The notes under the pieces were generated by a model. The model saw only the letters and a list, made by a program, of their open reading frames with translations. It was not told where the DNA came from and ran no database searches. Shown here piece by piece: positions 48,462 to 59,013 of a stretch of DNA of 60,000 nt; positions within the stretch are counted from its first letter, which is position 1, and every line of letters begins with the position of its first letter. A program made the translations under genes and the position numbers. Origin of the DNA: Symsagittifera roscoffensis (lineage: Eukaryota > Xenacoelomorpha > Acoela > Convolutidae); the NCBI RefSeq assembly GCF_963678635.1, contig NC_087065.1, positions 6,535,209 to 6,595,208 on the forward strand. The letters are read 5' to 3'.

Positions 48462-51400
48462 CTAAGAGTAAAGGGCAAACACAGGGGCGGATCTAGGATT
48501 TTCTCGAGGGAGGGGGCGGATTTTCAAAAAAAAAAAATTCGAAAATTTTGTCGACTTTTTTTTAGGTCGACCAAATTGATTTTTGAACTCTCCCTAAGCA
48601 TGGTTTGGTCCCTTTATCGGCAAAATTTTCTGCGCGGCAGGCAAAAATTTGAAAAAACAGTCCAAAGCGTTTTTAGGAACTTTTTGGAAAATTTTTACCA
48701 AAAAATTGCGTTTTTTCGGCGCGCGCTCCCCCCTCAAAATTAGAATATATTGGCGCCCAAGGCGCCTTTAGAAAAATTCTAGGGTCGGTCGGCCAAAAAT
48801 GGATTTCTTAAAAAGAACCAAAGGGGGGACCCTTTGAGTCGGCAGGGGGTCGAATCCCTGAGGGGAGGGAAGGCGTCCGCCCCACCCCCTAAATCCGCCC
48901 CTGGGTAAACAGAAGGATTAGCAACTTTTTTTTTAACCAAATCAACCTTTAAGCGAATTGAACTAGGAGAACTGAACTGTTTAGCGATCTGATAAACAAT
49001 TTCGAGTCAAAGATTTTTTTTTCTGAAATCAAGTGGTCACTTTGGCAATAGACAGAGACCTAAAACCTACTTGCAAGTGAATATTAAATAAATAAATAAG
49101 CTGAATACGTTTTGTGAAGGCAGTACTAAAGTGCCAAAGCACAAGAGTGCCGACCACAAAAAATTGTTAAAGTGCCAAATCATGTTGAATTATATTCACT
49201 ATCAGCCAAAAATTTTGAAAATCAATTTTCTGGCTCGCAAACTTTAACATCCAAATTTCATCTCGCTAACTGCATTACAATCAACTACTTATCTGTTGCC
49301 AGCTTCGCAGACGTTCTCAGCTAGCCTCTACGAAAAAAAAACAATGTTTGGTTTCAAAAACTACAAACGATTACGGGTCTGAATAAAATTTTCGCTATCT
49401 GCAGTATGTTTTCTCAAAAAAGTAAGATTTTTAATTTACTGAGGATGAACTAAATTATCAAAAATTTTCTAGCTATGCATCAATTTTTGCAAGATTCAAA
49501 GTAATTAATTGAAAAAATCTACAAATTATACTTTGATATAAACAAATATCTACATTACTAAAAACAGCCAACTACGTGAGGAAAACGAATATTGGGTTAA
49601 AATGGAAAATGAAAAATTATACATACATATAAAGGTCAACATTGAAAAAACTAGACATCAAAGTTTTGCCAATTTTTTCCTCAACAAAAAAGGGTTGAAA
49701 AAACTAAAATTAAACAAACTAACGCTTTTGAAGCAAATATGATCGTATTTGAGCAATATCACATTTGATTCCTTTCTAAATTTTGGTTTCCACTGTAGGC
49801 TTGAAAGAGAACTATCCCTGCAATTAACCAGCAGAGCCCAGTATTGATCCGAAAGAAGAAAGTATCAGTCGGTTTGATTTAATTGATTGATCTTAAAAAG
49901 CAAGGTCTTTCCAGAACTGTACTCTGACTGAAACATCGTACTAAAAATAGTTCTACGAAATGAATCAGGAAAAATATAATTCATTATTTTTTTTAAAAAA
50001 AACTTAGCATCTATGCAAGTCATCAAAATGTGTTGCTATCTATCAGAGCAAGCCAATCGATTTTGCAAAGTCTCAAAAAAAATCCCACAAGTTTTATTAA
50101 CTTTTCGAAAGTTTGCGGTTGTATTTTTAACATCGCCTAGTATACATATACACTTGTGGATAAAATCAAGTGCAAACTCAGCGTTTTACTCTCTAAAATG
50201 CCCATTTTGGACATTTACTTCAATTTTCAGCAAATTCATTTCATATTGCACAGGATCAAAGCTACTCCCTATGAAACTAACCAAATTTGATTTCAGAAAC
50301 TTACCATTGAAATCCGGGTTTGAAAATGCCAGATTTGCTCATCGTAGTTAACTTTTTCTCAAATAAGCAAGTGAAAAAACTGTTCAAGCAACATGAAAAA
50401 TTCTCAGCAAGAAAAATGGAATAATCAGTGTAAAAGTTTTACAAAACTCAGCTGTTACTTCTTTTTTTTCACACGGATTGAAAAACTTTTGAGGAAATTT
50501 AAGGAAATCTGATTTCTTCAGACACGCATTACATTAGAAAGTCTTTAAAATCAAATACTGGTTTTAACTAAGAGTAAAGGGCAAATAGACGGATCTGTAT
50601 TTGACAAGGTAGCCACTTTTTTTTACCAAATCAACCTTTAAGCGAATTGAACTAGGAGATCTGAACTGTTTAGCGATCTGATAAAGAATTTCGAGTCAAA
50701 ATTATTTTTTAAGAGTAAGCTAAGAGTAAAGGGCTAACTAAGAGTAAAGGGCAAATAAATGGATCTGTATTTGACAGGGTAGCCACTTTTTTTTACCAAA
50801 TCAACCTTTAGGCGAATTGTACTAGGATTGTTAAACAGTGCTAAGTAATGTTGAAGTATATTCACTCTCAGCCAAAAATTTTGAAAATCAAACTTCTGGC
50901 TCGCAAAACCTAACATCCAAATTTCATCTCGCTAACTGCATTACAATCAACTACTTATCTGTTGCCAGCTTCGCAGACGTTCTCAGCTAGCCTCTATGAA
51001 AAAAAAACAATGAGTGGTTTCAAAAACTACAAAATGATTACGGGTCTGAAAAAAAATTTTCGCTATCTGCAGTATGTTTTCTCAAAAAAGTGATATTTTT
51101 AAGTTACTGAGGATGAACTGAAAAAATAAATTATGAAAATTTTCTAGCTAGCTACGCATCAATTTTTGCTCGATTCGAAGTAATTTATTGAAAAAATCTA
51201 CGAATTATACTTTGATATAATCGAATATCTACATTACTAAAAACAGCGAGAGGAAAATGAATATTGGGTAAAAATGGAAAATGAAAAATTATATATACAT
51301 ATAAAGGTCGACATTGAAAAAAAAACAGACATCAAAATTTTGCTAATTTTTTCCTCAACAAAAAAGGGTTGAAAAAATTGAAATGAAACAAACTAACGCT

Positions 51401-51605
51401 TTTGAAGCAAACATGATCGTATTTGAGCAATATCCATTTGATTCCTTTCTAAATTTTACATTGTAAGCTTGAACGAGAACTATCCCTGCAATTAACCAAC
51501 AAAGCCCAGTTTTGATCCGAAAGAAGAAAGTATCAGTCGGTTTGATTTAATTTATTGACCTGAAAAAGCAAGGTCTTCCCACAACTGTACTTTGACTGAA
51601 ACATT
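48462..51605. repeat. Diverged tandem segment duplication
   Basis: 48462-49937 (minus the MITE) matches 50735-51605, and 50567-50700 is a third, short copy. Landmarks: CTAAGAGTAAAGGGCAAA, CCAAATCAACCTTTAAGCGA, CAGCCAAAAATTTTGAAAAT, CTGTTGCCAGCTTCGCAGAC, GATCCGAAAGAAGAAAGTAT. Divergence of several percent plus small indels. The open frames inside (for example 112 codons at 50013-50351, in the spacer) are not supported as genes. Confidence 0.85.
48482..48903 (-). mobile_element. hAT-type MITE with 8-bp target duplication and empty-site relative
   Basis: 422 bp. CAGGGGCGGATCTAG at the left pairs with CTAAATCCGCCCCTG at the right. The flanks are GGCAAACA and GGTAAACA, an 8-bp duplication with one change. 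Related segments at about 50586 and 50750 read AAGGGCAAATAGACGGAT and AAGGGCAAATAAATGGAT without the element, giving natural empty sites. It is in opposite orientation to the copy at 35421. Confidence 0.88.
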
Positions 51606-51978
51606 CTGAACAAAACAATTGACTTTTTATTTTTGATGTTGCTGCAATTATTTAGAATGTTCAGATTAACTAGCGGTGAAAAAACATCCGAATAACTTCA
51701 CACACATTTTTTTCGAATTAAATGTCTTGTTCAACTGTGGTATAAAAAAATTCAAAAATTCAAAAATCAGAAAACCTATCAATTTTTAGATTTTCATGCG
51801 CTACTTATGCGTTTTCATTGTTTATCTCATGCTTGGGGAAACATATTTTGGCAATCTCCCATTTGAGACTTTGCTGAGTACCAGCTAGTAATTAGCAGGA
51901 GCTATCAAATACAATAGTATCAAAAATAGTGTCAGAATCATTGATTTTCTAGATCTGAAAAAACCAAGAAAAACTGAA

Positions 51979-52108
51979 TTTCAGATCTGAAATAGATTTT
52001 TTTCAGATAGATTTCTGAAATAGATTTCTGAAATAAGATCTGAAATGATCCAATCCTAAAGTGTCCAAGCGTTATTTTAGCATTTCACAACCCATTTCAG
52101 ATCTGAAA
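51979..52108. repeat. Cluster of TTTCAGATCTGAAA palindromes
   Basis: A perfect 14-bp palindrome at 51979-51992 and 52095-52108, with several TTTCTGAAATAGAT and AGATCTGAAAT words between. Confidence 0.75.
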
Positions 52109-52249
52109 AAGATTATTTCAGACCTTAATTAGAGCATTTGCTAGGTACACAGATGAGATTAGGCGTATTCGACAGCCATAGTAAAATAAGCTAACTTAAA
52201 AACAATTATCGTAGAAAAATAACTAAAACGAAAATTTTCAAAACATTTT

Positions 52250-52660
52250 TCGATTTTGTTTTGAATTTTTGATGATCTTGGTTCCATAAGAGCGCTAAAA
52301 TACTCAAAAAACTAACATTACTCGAGTTAAACTAAATTTTTATGTTTTAAATTTAGCTATTGTAAGCTTCTAAGCCATTAAAATAAGCTATTCTAAGCCT
52401 GCTTGCTCGCTTTATTCGCTCGAATTAACACGAAATACCAAAAGCTCCAAACCGGTTTTTCTCGACACTGGGAAAAATTTTTGGAAAAATTTTAATGTCG
52501 TTCGAATACGACTGTAAGGGCTTTAATATGATATATCCTTCATCTCTCCTCAATAATTATTTGTGGTAGCTGATTTTGCGTGAAAAACAAACAAAAAGAA
52601 AATTACTAAAACAAACCCGAATACAAAGTTCTTCCCCAGTTTTCCAATGGTCGGAAAAAC
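52250..52660 (+). repeat. Interspersed repeat family B, copy 3
   Basis: AAACCGGTTTTTCTCGACACTG is followed by GGGCTTTAATATGATATATC, GTAGCTGATTTTGCGTG and TTCTTCCCCAGTTTTCCAATGG. Block order is the same as in the copies at 8090 and 26400. Confidence 0.65.
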
Positions 52661-53052
52661 AAATGTGAACCTTGTTTTCAAAAATTTAAATGCGTAAAAT
52701 TTTTTTCCACTGACCATCTAAAATTATGGAACCCAAATATCATATTTGTACCTCATTTTCATTATATATAACTGTATATAATTGTATTAAAAGCAAATTA
52801 TTTTACAATGAAATTAATTAAAGTCGTTTGGATATATTGTATGCTGTTTTGAAAAAAATGAGCGCATTCTCAAAATTAGTATCAATTCAGTCTCTTGGAG
52901 ATTTTTAATTTTTTTTCGGCAATCTGAGAAAAAGACATCGTTGGTACGAACTAGTATAAAAATTTCATTAAGCTATTTAAAACAACTCATTTTGTTTGAA
53001 AGTTTTTAACCTTGAAGTAACTGTTAAACTTCGTCAATTTTAAAATACTTAC

Positions 53053-53076
53053 CAGATTAGTCGTGTCAGCCGTCAT
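53053..53076 (-). CDS. Candidate alternative first exon (8 codons)
   Basis: A perfect GTAAGT donor (53052-53047) follows an open stretch with ATG at 53076 giving MTADTTNL and ending in phase 0. The same frame is open upstream to 53178, so the transcribed exon may be longer. It lies upstream of the otopetrin gene on the same strand with compatible phase, so it may be an alternative first exon or a 5' untranslated exon. Evidence is one good donor and a moderate rise in sequence complexity. Confidence 0.35.
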
Positions 53077-53330
53077 CTGGGCTCTTTCTATTCGCGAACA
53101 CTGGATTTCCTTAAGTTCAAAATAACGTGTATTTTCTCGGTTGCGTAAAACCTCAGAAAGACAGTTAAACGATAGCAAGTGGAGCGAATAGCTCTTGGGT
53201 CCGACTATTAGAATATACTATCTGGTATGATACAAAAACATCCCCAGACTTATTATTATTAGCTAGCCTAAGCTTTATTTAAGATAAAATTAAAGTCTAC
53301 TTAAGCTTTTTTCTACAAGATTAATATTAA

Positions 53331-53374
53331 GGGGGGGGGGGTGATTCTTTAGTAGATACAATACGGGGGGGGGG
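53331..53374. repeat. Two poly-G runs (G11, G10)
   Basis: 53331-53341 and 53365-53374 lie either side of TAGTAGATACAATAC. Similar long G or C runs occur at 6767, 35436, 44156, 46762 and 54800. Confidence 0.9.
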
Positions 53375-53835
53375 AGAGATTGTTAAGTAGATCCGAGTTT
53401 TTGTTGGGAGGTTCATTTTCCAGGATTAAATTTCTCTCAATCAGTCAAAAATGGGTTTGTCGGTCAAAATAGACGGGATAAAAAAGGGAGATGGTTCACT
53501 CGTCCGAAAGTTCACTCACCCGAAAATTGAAAGGTCTATTCACCCAAAAACTGCCCAACATTCTGAAACGAGAGGTCTTAAAAATTTATGATACGCGGGT
53601 CCCATAGTTTATGAAGAAAATTGAAAAACCCAAATGTACTAGTGATTCAAATGCACAAAAAAAGAACTGAAAACAGCATCTGGACTTTGTTTTCTTGCAT
53701 TAAGGTACTCTACTATCGAACTTGCAACCAAAAGTGTCAACTTTTGATGTCACATCGAGGTCTTAACTGAAAAAGCATTGAGGCACTAGTTTTAATCGAC
53801 CCAGTTGGTTCAAGGGAACTTTTATGCTAATTAAA

Positions 53836-54187
53836 TTCCTCGGGGACTCGGCCCCCTGTCCACCCATGGTACCATTTCATGAAATCTTTTTTAGCTGATG
53901 ACCAAAAAATATTTTGGGGACAATATTTGGGAGCCTTAGGGACGCCAACATACACAAATTTTGAAGGTGGAGCGCGCTCCAAAAATAATTTTTTACTCAA
54001 AACTTTCATTCCAAAAAAAGCCTAAAAACGTCGTTTTCGGCCTCTTTTTTGAAAACTTTTCCTGCGTCAAAAGGTCTTCATTTTGTTTTGAGAGAGCTCG
54101 CAAATTCAAAATAGCCGACCTAAGAAAATCTACAAAATTTTTGAAACACTGCCCCACCTTTCTCCAGAAAAGCCAAATCCGCGCTTG
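53836..54187 (+). mobile_element. Degenerate hAT-type MITE
   Basis: Aligns by block order with 35421-35820: a CCCCCTGTCCACCC region, GGGAGCCTTAGGGACGCC, GGAGCGCGCTCC, AAAGCCTAAAAACG, TTTTCCTGCG, GAGAGCTCG, and an end CAGAAAAGCCAAATCCGCGC. Termini are eroded and no target duplication is seen. The 83-codon plus frame and 60-codon minus frame here are repeat sequence. Confidence 0.55.
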
Positions 54188-54189
54188 GC

Positions 54190-56500
54190 TATGGGCAGGA
54201 GAGGAACTATAATTTTCTGGAAGGCCTAGGGGACGGCGAATTTACAAAAAAAAACGAAACTTTTTTCGACATTTTTGTCCTCCCAAAACAACTTAGACCT
54301 TTTCCGCCAAACACATCTGCACCGCAGCATAAAAATTGAGTTACATTTGTTTAGTGTTGCCTGTAAATTGGCTAAAAATTCCAAATAGAACTAAAATGTT
54401 GTCATCTGAAGGAAAGAGTATGACAACAAAACTAAGGAAACTGAAAAACAATCGAATGATATTTCCTAGGAGTCGTCATACTTGCTTGTATGTACACTGC
54501 CTGTAAAGCACATTTATAATCTGCTACTCCGAAATTTTGATTAAAAAGATTGCGGGATATCTATACGTGCTTTTTCTAGGAGCCTAACTTAATTATGATT
54601 TTATGTACCCGTTGTGTCACGGGTGCACCAAAGCCATCATTGCTTGGGTGTTGAAAGGGTTGAACTGGGGGTTCCCCCTTCTTTCTTGCCCAAAAACATG
54701 GAATTCACTGGCTGATATATGCCCACCGGAAACGTCCCAAATTTAGCCATATGTGGAAAAGGTTTCAAGAAAACCAGCATCCAAAATAAAAATACAACAC
54801 CCCCCCCCCCCCCCCCCCAAGACAAAAAGAAGTTTTTTTTGTGGCAGGATATTAACTTGGTTCTATGTTGGAATGTTTAGCCAATTTACAGGCAGCGCTA
54901 AGCGAAATTAATCGAACTCTACGCTGGGATGGACAATCTTGTTTTGGTCTATCTGGAAGGAAGGATAAGGATGTTAACTTGGTATGGAAATGCGTTTAAA
55001 AATACATCGTTTTCCGTTTGCTATCGTTTTGTTCAATCGTAAAAATCGCACCTCTAGATTTGAAATCGAGTAAAATATGCAATGAATAGCTTTAGAGTAA
55101 AGTAAAATGCTATAACACGTCGCGACGTGTGAGTCTGATGCTAAAATGCCAACACAATCACACACAACAAACGACACGGCTCGACTTAAAATTTTATAAA
55201 CAAAAAGCGCGTCCCAGATTCACTTAGACAATTAATTGAGTGACACTGTTTTGTTTTTCTCCAATATGATGCAAAATGCAGACGAAAAAAAAGATTGTTC
55301 AAAAATTGCGAAGATTGTTCACAGATTGTTCACGCAAATACGGTTTCCTTTTCTGCTTCCTTTTGTTATTTGTTCAGATTTTTTTCTTTTTCAATTTCAA
55401 ATAATGAAATTCGATTGCATCTTATTCTTATGATGACGGGAAAGCCTGCAGGTAAACAAAAATATCCGTGCTGTCTCATTTTATATTCTGAGTTTTGCTC
55501 GCCTGATGTATAAATTAAAGATGTGTAAACAAAACAAGAAAAATCGCTGTTCGAAAGTAGCAAAAATGTCAAGCCTCAAGAGAATTTGAAAACAAACGTG
55601 AAGGCAATGCTGATGGCATTAAAAATAACAATCATCATCAGTATAGCAGTCAATTTACATAATTAATTTTATATGCAAAACACTGAAGCAGCTAGCCTCG
55701 AAATGCGAACAGCTACAATATGTAACACTGGGCATTGTAAAATTTAAGGAAACTAAAAACAAGTTGGTTTATGCAGAGACGATGACAAAGGAATAAATAC
55801 TGTGCAAACATCCGACTGAAAAAAAAACACTCGAAAACTTAGCGCAGTATTAGCCTAGATGAGGATGATGTTTTTGCTCTTTATTCTGGTTCCCCCAGCC
55901 AAAAAGAAATAAAAATACAAAGTTTATTAAAAAAATTGCAGAAAAATGAAGCCCCCACCACACGCGATTTCGGAGATTTGCTCAATCGGAATTTTGCACT
56001 ATCAGATGTTCGCTCTATAAATCGTTTAGGGGTTCTATCGTCTTAAAATATGTCAAATTTGAAAAAAGATAAGTGAATCACGTAAAAACTGAACGCAATT
56101 TCACTGTTTGCTTAGATTTCAATGAAGTTAGCTGCACTTTTGAGAGTGAGAACTGAAAATAATTATCGCCAAGGGGTTTTTATAATCCAATCGGTCGGAA
56201 ATTAATCAAGCTTCTATGATGCTTAAGAGTAAATGATGCAAAAAATACGTGTTCAGTAAGCCAAAGAGAAAACAAGTCTTTACTCAGTTTTTTTTGAAAT
56301 GAACATAAGATGCTTCATTTGAATTGTCGAAAAAAGTGATTAAGCTCTCTATTTTCCTGCTGTCCTTTGAATTTGTCGTTCGGACCATGAGGTGAAAAAA
56401 ATTAGTTGTGATTTGTTTTTTTTTCTACGCAAATCCAGGCACCTCATATTTGCAAGTTAACATCGGAATGCGTAAGTGAACATATCCTAAAGCCAATCTG
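54190..56500. other. Non-coding stretch, C19 run, nothing else recognised
   Basis: C19 at 54800-54818 (poly-G on the minus strand). Small open frames on both strands around 55236-55572 overlap one another and have no support. Confidence 0.45.
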
Positions 56501-56559
56501 ACCGTAAAATCTGGTTAGATACAAATTTTAGAGTCTAATTTTGAAGGCATTGTTCGGCC

Positions 56560-58500
56560 GATCAGTCATAACCTGTAAGAGAGGTGTTTTGAGTTAGGAC
56601 CGATGTGGTTAACTCATAGAGTAATTTCGGATAGGGTACACCGTCTGCTCGTCACACTATCTTATTTTCGGCCGGATAGATTCGTGCAACTTCTTAGTCT
56701 AATACCGATCCTAATCTTACTCTTATACTTACTAGTCTCAGGGTGTTTAACTAGTCTCTGCTAGGCTCAATAGATCTAGGGTATACTGGTTTGTTGCGGC
56801 TGCTGAAGTTCTCTCGGAGAGACAACTAATTTCTAAGTTAAATTCAAATCTCTCTGGTGCTGAAATTACAAGTAATTTCAGCACTTACAAATAAGTGGGT
56901 TGTTAGTTAGATGGATCATGATTGGTTAATATTAAATACTTTACAGTGGTAAAATATCTAATTTATCCAATCATAAAATATAGTTTAGATCAGGTTCCAC
57001 CCATCCGGGTTTTACAGAGTTTTTTAGAATTATCTTTCTGCAATTCAAAGGATGGATGATGAACGTTGGTATTGGACGAACATCGTATCTTCGTGTATCT
57101 TCTTGTGACAACGACTGTGTTTCCCAACGAAAACAATCTGATTTCAGAATGGTTTGCTATGACGGGTTTTTCTGTTTTATGTAGAGAACTTCTTTTGTGT
57201 TCGACCTCGTCTGGGAGTGGCGTGGAGATTGTGCGTGGAGGGGATGCCTTGTAACTCGGATCTGTACGTATACTTGAACATCGAGGTGGTCATTGGTCTA
57301 GTTCAATGAAGTCCTTTTCTGCGAAGTCAAGTCGTACTCTAAATCCTTTGAGTTGGGATTGTGAACGGCATATTAGTTGTGGTTGGCCATTCTTTTTCGA
57401 GTGTAGTGGGGTCATTTTGTCTTTGGATCTTCGTCTTTGTTTTTGTATGCTGATTTATATACTGCAAAGTATAATTTACATTTTATAAAATTTTTATTAG
57501 TTCAGTGTTTTAATTATTATTTTGGTTAGTTGTTTTCACAAAAGCTTTTTGTTTTAGTTCGGTTATTTTGAAGAGTTACTCACCCTTGAGTACCTCTTAT
57601 TAAAAATAGGAGTGTGGTCACAAAGCGTGTTTGTAGCGCGGTGGGTTAGGCCGGCTATAGAGCATGCTCAGGACGTCCTCTCTGGTGGGTTAGGCCAGGA
57701 GTGGGAGTATGATTTCGTGCGGTTTCTGTGAGAGGTCCTGTTATATGATAACGTTTTATGTTGAGCTTATGGTGGTCTTTCTTATGTTCCGTTGGTTGTG
57801 TCCTTTTTTCAAAAATCAAATTGTTTTTGTTATGGGTTTGTCTTTCGACTTTTTTGTGTTTTATTATTTCTTTCTTAGACTTTATAATAGTCCAGAAAGA
57901 GAATAAATTATCCAGTTTTAAACTGGGTTAATCCGGTTTGGGTACCGTTGGTTTTCTTTTCTTAGTCATGCTGTTACTTTATGATTTGTGGTGTTTAGTA
58001 AGCTGCGTTGGTTAGTTTGGTTTAGTATATAATTCCTTTCCAACCGGGTTAAAGGAAAGTTTGAAACTTGTTAATGTATGTTAGAGTTGTTGAGTGTGAA
58101 AACTTGAAACTAAAATTCATTATTTAAACAATTCTTCGTGGGCGAGCTGTGCGAGTTTGGATAGAATTCTTGTGCGAGTGAATGAAAATATCAAAAGGTT
58201 AGTACTGCATTTTTACTTTATCAATTTACTACATAAAATTTTAATTTTACTGCTAGTTTTGGGGAAAACTAAGTTACAAATTTTCATTATTATGAAATTT
58301 ACTGCTTTTGGGAAAACAATTTATAAATTAATTTACTTCATTTGATATAAATTTATCAAATTATTTTGTGGAGAATATTAATGAAGTTTAGAATAAGTTT
58401 AACAAGTTTTTATTTTGTTTTTCTTGTTTTTTGTAGATGATCGTGGTATGAAGACTAAAAATCTAAAAGAAACATGAGTTAAGAATGGTTAGTATTTATT
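56560..58500 (-). other. T/G-rich flank of the element at the right edge, with hairpins
   Basis: Composition shifts: the plus strand is T/G-rich, the minus strand A/C-rich, as in the open frames that follow on the minus strand. Structures: GTGCTGAAATTAC (56857-56869) pairs exactly with 56872-56884; ATGATTGG pairs with CCAATCAT further on; CCAGTTT-T-AAACTGG at 57912-57926; GGTGGGTTAGGCC twice near 57639 and 57685. The short frames on either strand (60-65 codons) are unsupported. It may be the non-coding part or terminal repeat of an element running leftward. Confidence 0.4.
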
Positions 58501-58543
58501 TTAAATTTATTAGTGAAGAGTATGTATAAATTTTACTTACCTG

Positions 58544-58996
58544 TTAGTCGTCGGGGAAAAAACCGTGGGGGAAGATGTCGTGTATTATTTCTGAATTTGT
58601 TAGTAATTTTGCTAGTATGCGAATGATGTTTTTAGTTTGAAGCAGTGGCCAAAGCAATTGAAGTGCTTTAATAGTTTTTAGTTCTTCAGTGCCAACTGCA
58701 AACTCATAAGGTGTGTTTTGAATGAGGTTATATAATTTGTGATTGTATTTAGTATTGTGGATGAATTCTAATATTGGGATTTCTATAGGTTGGATAAATT
58801 CATGTGGGATAAGGAAGGGTCTGGATTCTTCTGCGTTAAAGGTCTTCGTGATGGGACAAAATATATATATTTGGGTTATTGGGTCATAGTTGCGGAGGAT
58901 GCCGTGGAGGTTAGTGTCTTTTATGCAATATGTGAAATTTAGAAAAAATGGCGAAGTGTACTTTGAATTAAGAAACTGAAAACGGTGGTGTGGTTG
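58544..58996 (-). CDS. Unknown open frame, downstream part (150 codons)
   Basis: Open from just after a TGA (58999-58997) to TAA at 58546-58544, with no ATG at its start. Contains KYTSPFFLNFTYCIKDTN, an Ile/Pro-rich middle (EFIQPIEIPILEFI), AVGTEELKTIKALQLLWPLL and an end GFFPDD. Composition matches the upstream frame (59014-60000), from which it is separated by a frame change and a short repeated word (AAAATCATTTTGA twice near 59000-59045). I read it as the continuation of one broken or shifted gene. Right after the stop comes CAG/GTAAGT, a perfect donor. No family recognised. Confidence 0.5.
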   Translation of the reverse strand, partial: QPHHRFQFLNSKYTSPFFLNFTYCIKDTNLHGILRNYDPITQIYIFCPITKTFNAEESRPFLIPHEFIQPIEIPILEFIHNTKYNHKLYNLIQNTPYEFAVGTEELKTIKALQLLWPLLQTKNIIRILAKLLTNSEIIHDIFPHGFFPDD

Positions 58997-59013
58997 TCAA
59001 AATGATTTTGTTG

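Noticed and set aside
54637-54825. Gly-rich protein on the minus strand
   Set aside because: The glycine run is the translation of the C19 homopolymer.
57630-57700. tRNA-like TAGCGCGGTGGGTTAGGCC as a SINE head
   Set aside because: It resembles an A-box region but no B-box follows within tRNA distance, and the GGTGGGTTAGGCC word is simply repeated 46 bp on.
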